Source: JAAYKS01 sp964479435 (lineage in GTDB: Bacteria > Bacillota > Clostridia > Saccharofermentanales > UBA5734). From it: a stretch of 13,437 nucleotides of DNA. Position numbers and translations under genes: made by a program. Where the stretch lies: NCBI GenBank assembly GCA_964479435.1, contig CAYZME010000052.1:1-13437 (forward strand), given 5' to 3'. A model generated the notes under the pieces. It was not told the DNA's origin. It searched no databases and saw only the letters and a program-made list of their open reading frames with translations. Positions 1 to 7,205 of the stretch are shown here, piece by piece; positions within the stretch are counted from its first letter, which is position 1, and each line of letters begins with the position of its first letter.

Positions 1-1
1 T

Positions 2-964
2 TATAACATCACGGCGTTCCGCTATGAGAATGTTCAGAAAGGCCGCTACCGCGAGTTCCACCAGCTGGGCGCCGAAGCCTTTGGCACCGAGGGGCCGCTG
101 GTCGACGCCGAGCTGATCGGCCTGTTGGCGCTGTATTTTACCAGGCTGGGCATCGACGACGCGGCGCTGCGGGTCAACAGCATCGGCTGTCCGCTGTGCC
201 GCCAGACATACAATCAGTTGTTGCGCGATTATTTCGCGCCGCATATCGGGCGGATGTGCGAAGATTGCCGCGATCGCATCGACCGCAACCCGCTGCGCAT
301 CCTCGATTGCAAAGTCGAGCGCGACCATGCGCTCGCCGCGCAGGCGCCGCGCCTGCTCGATCATTTGTGCGGCGCGTGCCAGACCCACTTTGACGGGTTG
401 CTGGAGGCCCTGGACGCGCAGGACATCGCCTATACCATCGACAGCGGCATCGTGCGCGGGCTGGATTATTACACGCGCACGGTCTTTGAGTTTGTCTCGG
501 CCTCGTTCCAGTCGCTGGGGGGCACGATCTGCGGCGGCGGCCGCTACGACGGACTGGTCGGGGAGATCGGCGGCGCGCCCACCCCGGGCGTGGGTTTCGC
601 GCTGGGGTTGGAGCGTCTGCTGCTCGAGCTCGAAGCGCGGGAGATCACGTTGCCGGCGACCCCGCCGATGGATTTGTATCTCGCGCCGATGGGCGCGGCG
701 GCCGTCCGCTATGCGGCGACCCTAGCCGCCCGTTTGCGCCGCGCGGGGGTCCGCGTCGAGACCGATCTGTGCCAGCGCAGCCTCAAAGCGCAGATGAAGT
801 ACGCGGGCAAGCGCGGTGTGCGTTTTGCCGTGGTCATCGGCGACGACGAATTGGCCAGCGGTCGGTTGCGTTTGCGGCGGATGCGCGACGGGCTGGAAGA
901 AAGCGTGACGCGGGCCGAGCTCGAACAGTGTGCGGCCGCCCGGATGGCCGCGTTCGGCGATTGA
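2..964 (+). CDS. hisS: Histidyl-tRNA synthetase, 3' part (5' end outside window)
   Basis: HisRS charges tRNA-His with histidine in the cytoplasm. The reading frame is open from base 2 and enters the window inside class II motif 2 (RYE...KGRYREFHQLG, bases 23-85), so the start and motif 1 lie upstream. A cysteine-rich insertion follows (CPLC near 190, CEDC near 258, LDCK near 304, CGAC near 370), as in many Gram-positive HisRS. The histidine-binding signature GLDYYTRTVFEF spans 458-493, and motif 3 (GGGRYDGLVGEIGG, then GVGFALGLERL) lies at 533-617. The C-terminal anticodon-binding domain runs from about 670 to the TGA at 962-964. A TTG at 125 could be mistaken for a start, but conserved HisRS sequence continues upstream of it. 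The next gene, aspS, is 106 bp downstream, a common gene order. Confidence 0.96.
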   Translation, partial: YNITAFRYENVQKGRYREFHQLGAEAFGTEGPLVDAELIGLLALYFTRLGIDDAALRVNSIGCPLCRQTYNQLLRDYFAPHIGRMCEDCRDRIDRNPLRILDCKVERDHALAAQAPRLLDHLCGACQTHFDGLLEALDAQDIAYTIDSGIVRGLDYYTRTVFEFVSASFQSLGGTICGGGRYDGLVGEIGGAPTPGVGFALGLERLLLELEAREITLPATPPMDLYLAPMGAAAVRYAATLAARLRRAGVRVETDLCQRSLKAQMKYAGKRGVRFAVVIGDDELASGRLRLRRMRDGLEESVTRAELEQCAAARMAAFGD

Positions 965-1022
965 CGACACGCGCGGCGCACGAGAACCCGTGACGCCCGG
1001 CAATACACCCGACCGGTCGATA

Positions 1023-1048
1023 ACGCCGCGCTTTTGGGGCGCGGGCGT
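1023..1048 (+). promoter_or_regulatory. GC-rich hairpin just upstream of the aspS ribosome binding site
   Basis: ACGCCGCGC (1023-1031) pairs with GCGC (1039-1042) and GGCGT (1044-1048), with one bulged G at 1043 and a 7-nt TTTTGGG loop. It ends four bases before the AAAGGAG Shine-Dalgarno sequence of aspS (1053-1059). No T-run follows, so it is not a typical terminator. It could modulate aspS translation or mRNA stability, but the function is inferred only from position. Confidence 0.35.
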
Positions 1049-1070
1049 GACGAAAGGAGCCTTGTAACCC

Positions 1071-2867
1071 ATGGCTGACAGCATGACAGGACGCAAACGC
1101 AGCGCGATGTGCGCCGAACTCGGCGAATGCGACATCGGCCAAACCGTGACCCTGATGGGGTGGTGCCACCGCCAGCGGGATCTGGGCGGCTTGTTGTTTA
1201 TTTTGTTGCGCGACCGCAGCGGAGAAATCCAGTTGGTGGCGGACGAAGCGACACCGGCGGACGCGCGCGCCCGGGCGACACGGGTGCGCAGCGAGTTCGT
1301 GCTGGCGGTGACCGGCGAGATCGTCGCCCGTTCGGCGCCCAGTCCCGAGATGCCGACCGGGCAGATCGAGGTCCTGATCCGCGAGTTGCGCATCCTTTCC
1401 GAAGCGCAAACCCCGCCTTTTTATATCGAAGAAGAGGTCCAGGCCAACGAGCCGTTGCGGCTGAAATACCGCTACCTGGATTTGCGGCGCCCTGACATGC
1501 AGCGCAACCTGATGTTGCGGCATCGTGTGGTGCGGATCACGCGCGATTATTTTGACGGAGCCGGCTTTGTGGAGATCGAGACGCCGATGCTGATCCGTTC
1601 AACCCCGGAGGGCGCGCGCGATTATTTGGTGCCCAGCCGGGTGTTCAACGGCCAATTTTTCGCGCTGCCGCAATCGCCGCAGTTGTTCAAGCAGTTGCTG
1701 ATGGTCGCCGGGTATGACCGCTATATGCAAATCGCCCGCTGCTTCCGCGACGAGGACCTGAGGGCCGACCGCCAGCCGGAATTTACCCAGATTGACCTCG
1801 AGATGAGCTTTGTCGACGCCGACGACGTGATGGCGATCAATGAGGGCTTCATGCGGCGTTTGTTCCGCGAGGTGCTGGACATGGAGATTTCGCTGCCCCT
1901 GCCGCGCCTCACCTATCGGGAAGCGATGACGCGTTTTGGTTCGGACAAACCGGACGTGCGCTTTGGGATGGAACTGCGCGATGTGAGCGACTTGCTGGCC
2001 GACAGCGCGTTTGCCGTCTTCCGCGACGCGATCGCCGCCGGCGGCAGCGTGCGCGCGATCGCCGTGCCCGACGGCGGGACTATGAGCCGCAAGGAGATCG
2101 ACAGCCTGGCCGAGTATGTCAAAACCTACCGCGCCAAAGGCCTGGCCTGGCTGGCGCTTGCCGAGCCGCCGCGCGGCTCGGTGGTCAAGTTTGTCGACGC
2201 GGAGACGCTTGCGGCCATCCGCGACCGGTTGGCGGCCCGGGAGGGCGATCTGGTGCTGATGGTGGCCGACCGGGATGAGGTCGCCCTGGAGGCGCTGGGC
2301 GCTTTGCGCTGTGAAGTCGCCCGCCGGCGCGACCTGATCGATCCGCAGCGCTATGAGTTGCTGTGGGTCAACGAATTCCCTTTGCTGGAATACGACGACG
2401 AAGCCGGCCGTTATGTCGCCAAGCATCATCCCTTTACGGCGCCGCTGGCGTCGGACGTGCCGTTGCTCGACAGCGACCCGGCCGCGGTCCGCGCCCAGGC
2501 GTATGACATGGTGCTCAACGGCACCGAGTTGGGTGGCGGCAGCATCCGCATCCACGACGCCGCGCTGCAAAGCCGCCTGCTGGCTTTGCTGGGGTTTGAC
2601 CGCGCGCAGGCCGAGGCGCGCTTTGGCTTTTTGCTGGAGGCGTTCCGCTACGGCGTACCGCCGCACGGCGGCCTGGCCTATGGCCTGGACCGGCTGGTGA
2701 TGCTGCTGGCCGGTTGCGACAACATCCGCGAGGTCATCGCCTTCCCCAAGGTACAGAACTCGTCCGACCTGATGACCGCGGCGCCCGCGGCCGTTGACGC
2801 CGCACAATTGGAGGAACTGGGACTTGCGATCCGTACGCCCGACACAGACGGAAACCAGCAAGCATAA
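1071..2867 (+). CDS. aspS: Aspartyl-tRNA synthetase
   Basis: A class II synthetase of 598 residues, the usual bacterial AspRS size, which attaches aspartate to tRNA-Asp. The N-terminal OB-fold anticodon-binding domain is visible as VTLMGW...RRDLGG-like sequence (residues about 25-60). The catalytic domain has the ETPMLIRSTPEGARDY flipping-loop region (about 170-187), motif 2 RCFRDEDLRADRQPEFTQ (about 223-240), and motif 3 HGGLAYGLDRL (about 532-542). The bacterial GAD insertion lies between motifs 2 and 3. The ATG at 1071 follows AAAGGAG (1053-1059) by 11 nt. A second in-frame ATG at 1083 is possible but leaves a longer gap. The last 44 bases overlap the predicted lepB coding region, so the two are likely coupled. 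Whether it is discriminating (Asp only) or also charges tRNA-Asn cannot be read with certainty. Confidence 0.97.
   Translation: MADSMTGRKRSAMCAELGECDIGQTVTLMGWCHRQRDLGGLLFILLRDRSGEIQLVADEATPADARARATRVRSEFVLAVTGEIVARSAPSPEMPTGQIEVLIRELRILSEAQTPPFYIEEEVQANEPLRLKYRYLDLRRPDMQRNLMLRHRVVRITRDYFDGAGFVEIETPMLIRSTPEGARDYLVPSRVFNGQFFALPQSPQLFKQLLMVAGYDRYMQIARCFRDEDLRADRQPEFTQIDLEMSFVDADDVMAINEGFMRRLFREVLDMEISLPLPRLTYREAMTRFGSDKPDVRFGMELRDVSDLLADSAFAVFRDAIAAGGSVRAIAVPDGGTMSRKEIDSLAEYVKTYRAKGLAWLALAEPPRGSVVKFVDAETLAAIRDRLAAREGDLVLMVADRDEVALEALGALRCEVARRRDLIDPQRYELLWVNEFPLLEYDDEAGRYVAKHHPFTAPLASDVPLLDSDPAAVRAQAYDMVLNGTELGGGSIRIHDAALQSRLLALLGFDRAQAEARFGFLLEAFRYGVPPHGGLAYGLDRLVMLLAGCDNIREVIAFPKVQNSSDLMTAAPAAVDAAQLEELGLAIRTPDTDGNQQA
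2810..2826 (+). promoter_or_regulatory. Ribosome binding site and TTG start of lepB, inside aspS
   Basis: GGAGGAA (2810-2816) is followed after 7 nt by TTG at 2824 in the lepB frame. An upstream in-frame TTG at 2794 lacks such a site, and the next ATG codons lie within or beyond the transmembrane segment. This makes 2824 the best start and places initiation within the aspS coding region. Confidence 0.7.
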
Positions 2868-3441
2868 GCCGGAGGCAACGACCGCCACGCGCGGCAAGCC
2901 GACACCCGAGCAGGTGCTGTCCGAAATCGTCGATTGGCTGAAGTACATGATCGGCGCGTTGGCGATCGGGCTGCTGGTCGTGAACTTTGTGGTGCAAAAC
3001 AACCAGGTCGTCGGCACATCAATGACGCCCACGCTCTACCAAGGGGATCAGCTGCTGGTGCAAAAAATCTCCACGCGCTGCCAACGTTTCGCGTACGGCG
3101 ATATCATCACGATCGACGGGGAGTGGATGATGGGCGGCACGGAGCCCGACCTGGTCAAGCGCGTGGTTGGGCTACCCGGGGACACGATCGATATCCGCGA
3201 CGGGGTCGTCTACCGCAACGGCATCCCGCTGGAAGAATCGTACCTGCCGGCCGGTGTCGAAACCCTGCCGTTGGGCCGCGGCTATGACCAGATCACCTTG
3301 TCCGACGACCAGCTGTTCGTCATGGGTGACAACCGCGCGCACAGCAAAGACAGCCGCGCTTTTGGGCCGGTGCCGCTCGACGCGGTGATTGGCACCTGCT
3401 TGTTCCGCTTTTATCCATTTGACCGGATCGGTATCCCCTGA
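2824..3441 (+). CDS. lepB: Signal peptidase I
   Basis: A membrane-bound serine/lysine protease of about 205 residues that removes signal peptides from exported proteins on the outer face of the membrane. A charged cytoplasmic N-terminus is followed by one transmembrane helix (YMIGALAIGLLVVNFVV, about residues 41-57). Box B, with the nucleophilic serine, is VVGTSMTPTLYQGD (Ser just before Met, bases about 3020-3022). Box D, with the general-base lysine, is VKRVVGLPGD (bases 3154-3183). Box E is MGDNR...SKDSRAFG (about 3322-3366). The single membrane span and short length resemble Gram-positive SipS-type enzymes rather than the two-span enterobacterial form. The TTG start at 2824 has a good ribosome binding site and overlaps aspS by 44 nt. 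lepA follows after 37 nt, suggesting co-transcription. Confidence 0.93.
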   Translation: MRSVRPTQTETSKHKPEATTATRGKPTPEQVLSEIVDWLKYMIGALAIGLLVVNFVVQNNQVVGTSMTPTLYQGDQLLVQKISTRCQRFAYGDIITIDGEWMMGGTEPDLVKRVVGLPGDTIDIRDGVVYRNGIPLEESYLPAGVETLPLGRGYDQITLSDDQLFVMGDNRAHSKDSRAFGPVPLDAVIGTCLFRFYPFDRIGIP

Positions 3442-3461
3442 TATCGCTTGACCCAGCCCCC

Positions 3462-3481
3462 AGAGGAGGTAGCTTCCCATC
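3462..3481 (+). promoter_or_regulatory. Shine-Dalgarno sequence and ATC start codon of lepA
   Basis: AGAGGAGGT (3462-3470) matches the anti-Shine-Dalgarno sequence almost perfectly and ends 8 nt before ATC at 3479-3481. The lepA frame has an in-frame TAG at 3470-3472 and no ATG, GTG or TTG until TTG at 3590, which lies beyond the P-loop. ATC is therefore the only initiator that yields a complete protein, unless the base call is wrong (ATG to ATC). Confidence 0.7.
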
Positions 3482-5296
3482 GACACGCATCCTGACCGGA
3501 TCTCCCGCATCCGCAATTTTTCCATCATTGCCCATATTGACCATGGCAAATCCACCCTGGCCGACCGCCTGATCGAAAAGACCGGCGTTTTGACGGCGCG
3601 TGAAATGCACAGCCAGGTGCTCGACAACATGGACATCGAGCGCGAGCGCGGCATCACGATCAAAGCGCAGGCGGTGCGCATGCATTACCGCGCGGCCGAC
3701 GGCGAGATTTATACGCTCAACCTGATCGACACGCCGGGCCATGTCGACTTCAATTATGAGGTGTCGCGCAGCCTGGCGGCCTGCGATGGTGCCGTGCTGG
3801 TCGTCGACGCCGCGCAAGGCATCGAGGCGCAAACACTGGCCAATGTCTTTTTGGCGCTCGACGCCAATCTGGAGATCTTGCCAGTGATCAACAAAATCGA
3901 CCTGTCCGCCGCCCAACCGGACGTCGTGGTCCAGGAGATCGAGGATGTGCTCGGCCTCGATTGCACCGATATCCCCCTGATCTCGGCCAAAAGCGGCCTG
4001 CACATCGAAGATGTGCTCGAGCAGATCGTCCGCCGCTTGCCGCCGCCGGCCGGCGACGAGAACGCGCGACTGCAGGCTTTGATCTTTGATTCCAAATACG
4101 ACGCCTATAAAGGCGTCATCGTCCATGTGCGCATCCAGCATGGCCGCGTGCGCACCGGCGACCGCATCCTGATGATGCACACCGGCAAGGACTTTATCGT
4201 CAATGAGTTGGGGTTTTTCCGCCCGGGCGCGTTCAGCCCCTGTGACGAACTGGCCGCCGGGGATGTCGGCTATATCGTCGCCAGCATCAAAAACGTCCGC
4301 GACACGGGCGTTGGGGAGACGGTGACCCTGGCCGATCAGCCGGCGGCACAACCGTTGCCCGGCTATAAAAGCGTGCGGCAGATGGTGTATTGCGGCATGT
4401 ATCCGACCGACGGCGCGCGCTATCCCGACCTACGCGACGCGTTGGAAAAATTGCAGCTCAACGACGCCGCGCTTTCGTTTGAGGCCGAGACCTCGGTGGC
4501 GCTGGGCTTTGGCTTCCGTTGCGGCTTCCTGGGCTTGCTGCACTATGAGATCGTGGTGGAGCGGCTGGAGCGGGAGTTCGCGCTCGACCTGATCTCGACC
4601 GCGCCATCGGTGGTCTATCGCATCACCACCCACGACGGGACGAGTGCGTGGCTGCAGAACCCGACCAGCATGCCCGACCCCACCGAGATCGCGAAAATGG
4701 AAGAACCGATCGTGCAGGCCAACATCATGACGCCCAAGGAATATGTGGGCAACATCATGGAGCTGTGTCAGGATCGCCGCGGCGTGTATCTCAATATGGA
4801 GTATCTGGACGCGCAGCGCGTGATTTTGCACTACAAAATGCCGCTCAACGAGATCATCTACGATTTTTTTGACGCGCTGAAATCGCGCACCCGCGGCTAC
4901 GCCTCGCTGGATTACGAGATGGATGGCTACGAAGAGTCCGATCTGGTCAAGCTGGATATCCTGCTCAACGGCGAGGCCGTCGACGCGCTGACCTTTATTG
5001 TCCACCGCGAAAAGGCTTACGCGCGGGCGCGGGCGATGGTGGAAAAACTCAAAGAGAACATCCCGCGCCACCAGTTCGAGATTCCCATCCAGGCCAGCAT
5101 CGGCGGGCGCATCATCGCGCGGGAAACCGTGCGCGCGTTCCGCAAAGACGTGTTGGCTAAGTGCTACGGCGGCGACATCACGCGCAAAAAGAAGCTGTTG
5201 GAAAAGCAGAAGGAAGGCAAGAAGCGCATGCGCCAGGTCGGCAGCGTCGAGCTGCCGCAAGAAGCGTTCATGAGCGTCTTGCGGCTGGACGAGTAG
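3479..5296 (+). CDS. lepA: Translation elongation factor 4 (back-translocating GTPase LepA)
   Basis: A ribosome-associated translational GTPase of 605 residues when counted from ATC 3479, close to the usual LepA length of about 600. The N-terminus reads RIRNFSIIAHIDHGKST, with P-loop AHIDHGKST at residues 18-26. G3 DTPGHVDF is at 84-91, G4 NKID at 138-141 and G5 SAKSG at 169-173. EF-G-like domains II, III and V follow, with a LepA-specific C-terminal domain including a lysine-rich DITRKKKLLEKQKEGKKRM stretch near the end. Beginning at the first conventional codon (TTG 3590) would delete the P-loop and make a dead GTPase, so the start at the non-standard ATC is favoured. It lies 37 nt after lepB and 13 nt before a small membrane-protein gene. 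Rare AUC/AUU starts are discriminated against by IF3, so the codon may lower or regulate expression. Confidence 0.95.
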   Translation: MDTHPDRISRIRNFSIIAHIDHGKSTLADRLIEKTGVLTAREMHSQVLDNMDIERERGITIKAQAVRMHYRAADGEIYTLNLIDTPGHVDFNYEVSRSLAACDGAVLVVDAAQGIEAQTLANVFLALDANLEILPVINKIDLSAAQPDVVVQEIEDVLGLDCTDIPLISAKSGLHIEDVLEQIVRRLPPPAGDENARLQALIFDSKYDAYKGVIVHVRIQHGRVRTGDRILMMHTGKDFIVNELGFFRPGAFSPCDELAAGDVGYIVASIKNVRDTGVGETVTLADQPAAQPLPGYKSVRQMVYCGMYPTDGARYPDLRDALEKLQLNDAALSFEAETSVALGFGFRCGFLGLLHYEIVVERLEREFALDLISTAPSVVYRITTHDGTSAWLQNPTSMPDPTEIAKMEEPIVQANIMTPKEYVGNIMELCQDRRGVYLNMEYLDAQRVILHYKMPLNEIIYDFFDALKSRTRGYASLDYEMDGYEESDLVKLDILLNGEAVDALTFIVHREKAYARARAMVEKLKENIPRHQFEIPIQASIGGRIIARETVRAFRKDVLAKCYGGDITRKKKLLEKQKEGKKRMRQVGSVELPQEAFMSVLRLDE

Positions 5297-5309
5297 GAGG
5301 TGGCGTAGC

Positions 5310-5558
5310 ATGTGGATGGCGGTATCGATCAACAGACTGGTTGGCGCGCTGATCGCCGTGACCGGCGCGATGCTGATCCTGGGGGTGTCGTCGTTTGTCG
5401 CCAAACACGTGGGCAAATACCTCGACGGTGTGCTGCGCGCCCGCAAAGGCGAAGCGCCCGCCGACCCGGACCACCCCGACGGATCGGAAGAAGCCTTGAA
5501 TACAGAAACGCAAAATGGGACGGGGGAGGAGGATGGCAAGCAACCGCCCATCGGGTAG
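5310..5558 (+). CDS. Small single-pass membrane protein of unknown function
   Basis: An 82-residue protein not recognised as a named family. The ATG at 5310 follows AGGAGGT (5295-5301), a site that overlaps the lepA stop codon, with 8 nt spacing. This is strong evidence that it is translated. Residues about 10-31 (LVGALIAVTGAMLILGVSSFVA) form one hydrophobic transmembrane segment. Then come a short basic stretch (KHVGKYLDGVLRARKG) and an acidic, proline- and glycine-rich tail likely to be disordered. Its base composition matches the housekeeping block. It sits between lepA and tRNA-Leu, so it may be co-transcribed with both. Confidence 0.75.
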   Translation: MWMAVSINRLVGALIAVTGAMLILGVSSFVAKHVGKYLDGVLRARKGEAPADPDHPDGSEEALNTETQNGTGEEDGKQPPIG

Positions 5559-5576
5559 AATGGGTGACAAATACAC

Positions 5577-5659
5577 GCGGACGTGGTGGAACTGGCAGAC
5601 ACGTTGGTTTTAGGTACCAATTCGCGAGAGTGCAGGTTCGAGTCCTGTCGTCCGCACCA
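5577..5659 (+). tRNA. tRNA-Leu (anticodon UAG)
   Basis: The acceptor stem GCGGACG (5577-5583) pairs with CGTCCGC (5649-5655), followed by discriminator A and an encoded CCA (5657-5659). The anticodon stem is TTGGT (5604-5608) with ACCAA (5616-5620). The 7-nt loop TTTAGGT places anticodon TAG at 5611-5613, reading CUA and other CUN leucine codons. A long variable arm (about 5621-5631) is typical of class II tRNA-Leu. The T arm is GCAGG-TTCGAGT-CCTGT (5632-5648). It begins only 18 nt after the preceding protein gene, so it may be cut from a longer transcript. Its 3' end marks the edge of the lower-GC accessory region, a common integration site for islands. Confidence 0.97.
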
Positions 5660-5669
5660 AAACGGCTAG

Positions 5670-5699
5670 GGTCCGCTCCATTGGGGCGGACCTTTTGCT
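5670..5699 (+). terminator. Intrinsic terminator after tRNA-Leu
   Basis: GGTCCGCTCC (5670-5679) pairs with GGGGCGGACC (5683-5692) in a 10-bp stem (one G-U pair) with a 3-nt ATT loop, then TTTTGCTT. It ends the housekeeping transcription unit. Confidence 0.88.
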
Positions 5700-5768
5700 T
5701 TACTCGTCCCATAAATCGGAAACTCAACCTGTGAGGTGTCTGGCACTGGGTGAGCTTGTCCCTTCATA

Positions 5769-5804
5769 GTCGATAAAACTTCGATCATGATATAAACTAT
5801 CGAC
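5769..5804. repeat. Inverted repeat upstream of the ATPase gene (possible operator)
   Basis: GTCGATA (5769-5775) and TATCGAC (5798-5804) are a perfect 7-bp inverted pair separated by 22 bp. The small palindrome TCATGA (5785-5790) lies near the centre. The repeat ends 26 nt before the ATPase ATG, where a regulator could bind or an mRNA stem could form. No clear sigma-70 promoter was resolved. Function is inferred only from position. Confidence 0.3.
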
Positions 5805-5830
5805 AATAGACTGACATGCTGGAGGCCCTC

Positions 5831-7048
5831 ATGAAACCTTACATCGTGCGGGAACGCTATCTTCAACGTATCAAACCTTTTATCAATAAACCTGTCGTAA
5901 AAGTCCTGACAGGGCTTCGGCGCGCAGGCAAGTCTACGTTACTCCAAATGATTATGAATGAATTGTTGCCAGAAGTTGCGCGCGAAAATATCTACTACCT
6001 GAATATGGAGTCTAGAAAGGGACTTTCTATACTCAACGAGATGGACCTCATCGAAGACATTGAGGCTTTTACAGAAGGTAGAGATGAAAGGTTCTATTTT
6101 CTTCTGGATGAAATCCAATACGTAAGCCATTGGGAGAGGGCTGTTAATGTATTGAGGGTTGACTATACATGCGATATCTACCTTACGGGAAGTAATGCCA
6201 ATCTACTATCTGGCGAGCTCGCGACTCTGATCGCAGGTAGGTATGTACAATTTGAGATTATGCCTTTTCAGTTCAGTGAGTTTATGGACATGGTCAGGCG
6301 GGAGACATGCGATTCAAGCATTGAAAGCTCATTTCGTCTTTATCTGGAGATGGGTGGGATGCCCTTTCTGAGTAATACCTTGGAACATAAGCAGGATAGC
6401 ATGCTCTACCTCAAGGACACTTTTGATTCCATTGTTATGAAGGGCGTTCAAGCAAGGAATGAGGTCAGGGACCTGGATTTACTCAACCGTCTTGTCCGCT
6501 ACATTGTCGAGCAATGTGGACAAACATTCTCAGCCAGAAGCATTCATCGCTATTTGAAAAGTCAGCATAAACAAACCACGGTGGATACGATCCTCAATTA
6601 TCTTGCTTACTGTGAGGAGGCCTTTATTTTCCGTCGCATTAAGAGGCATGATTTGAAAGGAAAGGAAGCCTTCAAGTATCAGGATAAATATTATCTGACG
6701 GACCATGGATTCAGAGAGGCACTGGGTTACAGTAATACGGAGCAGATCCAAGTGGTCTTGGAAAATATTGTATGTAACGAGTTGCTGAGCAGAGGCTATC
6801 AACTTGCGGTCGGGGACCTGGATGGGAGAGAAGTTGATTTTATCGCTCAACGAGGCAAGGAAATCATTTACATCCAAGTTTGCTATCTTCTGGTTGAAGA
6901 GTCGACGATCGAACGTGAATTTACGCCTCTGAGAAGTATCGCAGATAACTTTCCCAAATACGTCTTGAGTATGGACTTGCTCGATATGAGCCGTGAGGGG
7001 ATCAAGCATATGACGCTTACTGACTTCCTCCTGCAAGACGAGTGGTGA
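5831..7048 (+). CDS. AAA-type ATPase with C-terminal DUF4143-type domain
   Basis: A 405-residue protein of the prokaryotic AAA_14/DUF4143 ATPase family; its cellular role is not established. The N-terminus (MKPYIVRERYLQRIKPF) runs into Walker A GLRRAGKST (residues 28-36). Walker B is FLLDEIQYV (D93, E94), and a sensor-like YLTGSNANLLS lies near 117-127. The C-terminal region has EVDFIA (334-339) and YIQVCY (347-352), the nuclease-fold-like core seen in this family, and ends with the usual EREFTPLRSIADNFPKYVLS-type tail. It appears full length and intact. The ATG at 5831 is preferred over ATG 5816 because GGAGG (5821-5825) precedes it by 5 nt and the protein then begins as relatives do. Base composition is well below that of the lepA block, consistent with transfer. 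It is a different subtype from the broken ATPase near 11694. Confidence 0.88.
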   Translation: MKPYIVRERYLQRIKPFINKPVVKVLTGLRRAGKSTLLQMIMNELLPEVARENIYYLNMESRKGLSILNEMDLIEDIEAFTEGRDERFYFLLDEIQYVSHWERAVNVLRVDYTCDIYLTGSNANLLSGELATLIAGRYVQFEIMPFQFSEFMDMVRRETCDSSIESSFRLYLEMGGMPFLSNTLEHKQDSMLYLKDTFDSIVMKGVQARNEVRDLDLLNRLVRYIVEQCGQTFSARSIHRYLKSQHKQTTVDTILNYLAYCEEAFIFRRIKRHDLKGKEAFKYQDKYYLTDHGFREALGYSNTEQIQVVLENIVCNELLSRGYQLAVGDLDGREVDFIAQRGKEIIYIQVCYLLVEESTIEREFTPLRSIADNFPKYVLSMDLLDMSREGIKHMTLTDFLLQDEW

Positions 7049-7205
7049 TTGGCGTGAAATCAAACTGTCTCGGCCTACTCGACAACTTGTTCAAAAGAGC
7101 TTTGGCTGTCGACTGTAGAGTGACATGCTGTTCAGAGCAGCGATTTTTAAAGAGAAAATCTTAAAAACTAATGGGAAGTAAGGAATGAAAGAAGAGGGCA
7201 CAGGT

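Noticed and set aside
965..1070. T-box riboswitch upstream of aspS
   Set aside because: The 106-bp gap is too short for a standard T-box leader and no AGGGTGGNACCGCG box is present.
1599..3032. Long minus-strand open frame (477 codons) opposite aspS and lepB
   Set aside because: It is a shadow of GC-rich coding sequence: no recognisable domain, no ribosome binding site, and the + strand encodes clear AspRS and signal peptidase.
3590..3592. TTG at 3590 as the lepA start
   Set aside because: It would remove the P-loop GTP-binding motif and about 37 conserved residues, and has no ribosome binding site.
3320..5620. Long minus-strand open frames opposite lepA
   Set aside because: Antisense artefacts of GC-rich codon bias; LepA motifs lie on the + strand.
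5816..5818. ATG at 5816 as the ATPase start
   Set aside because: No ribosome binding site precedes it, whereas GGAGG lies before ATG 5831, where family-like sequence starts.
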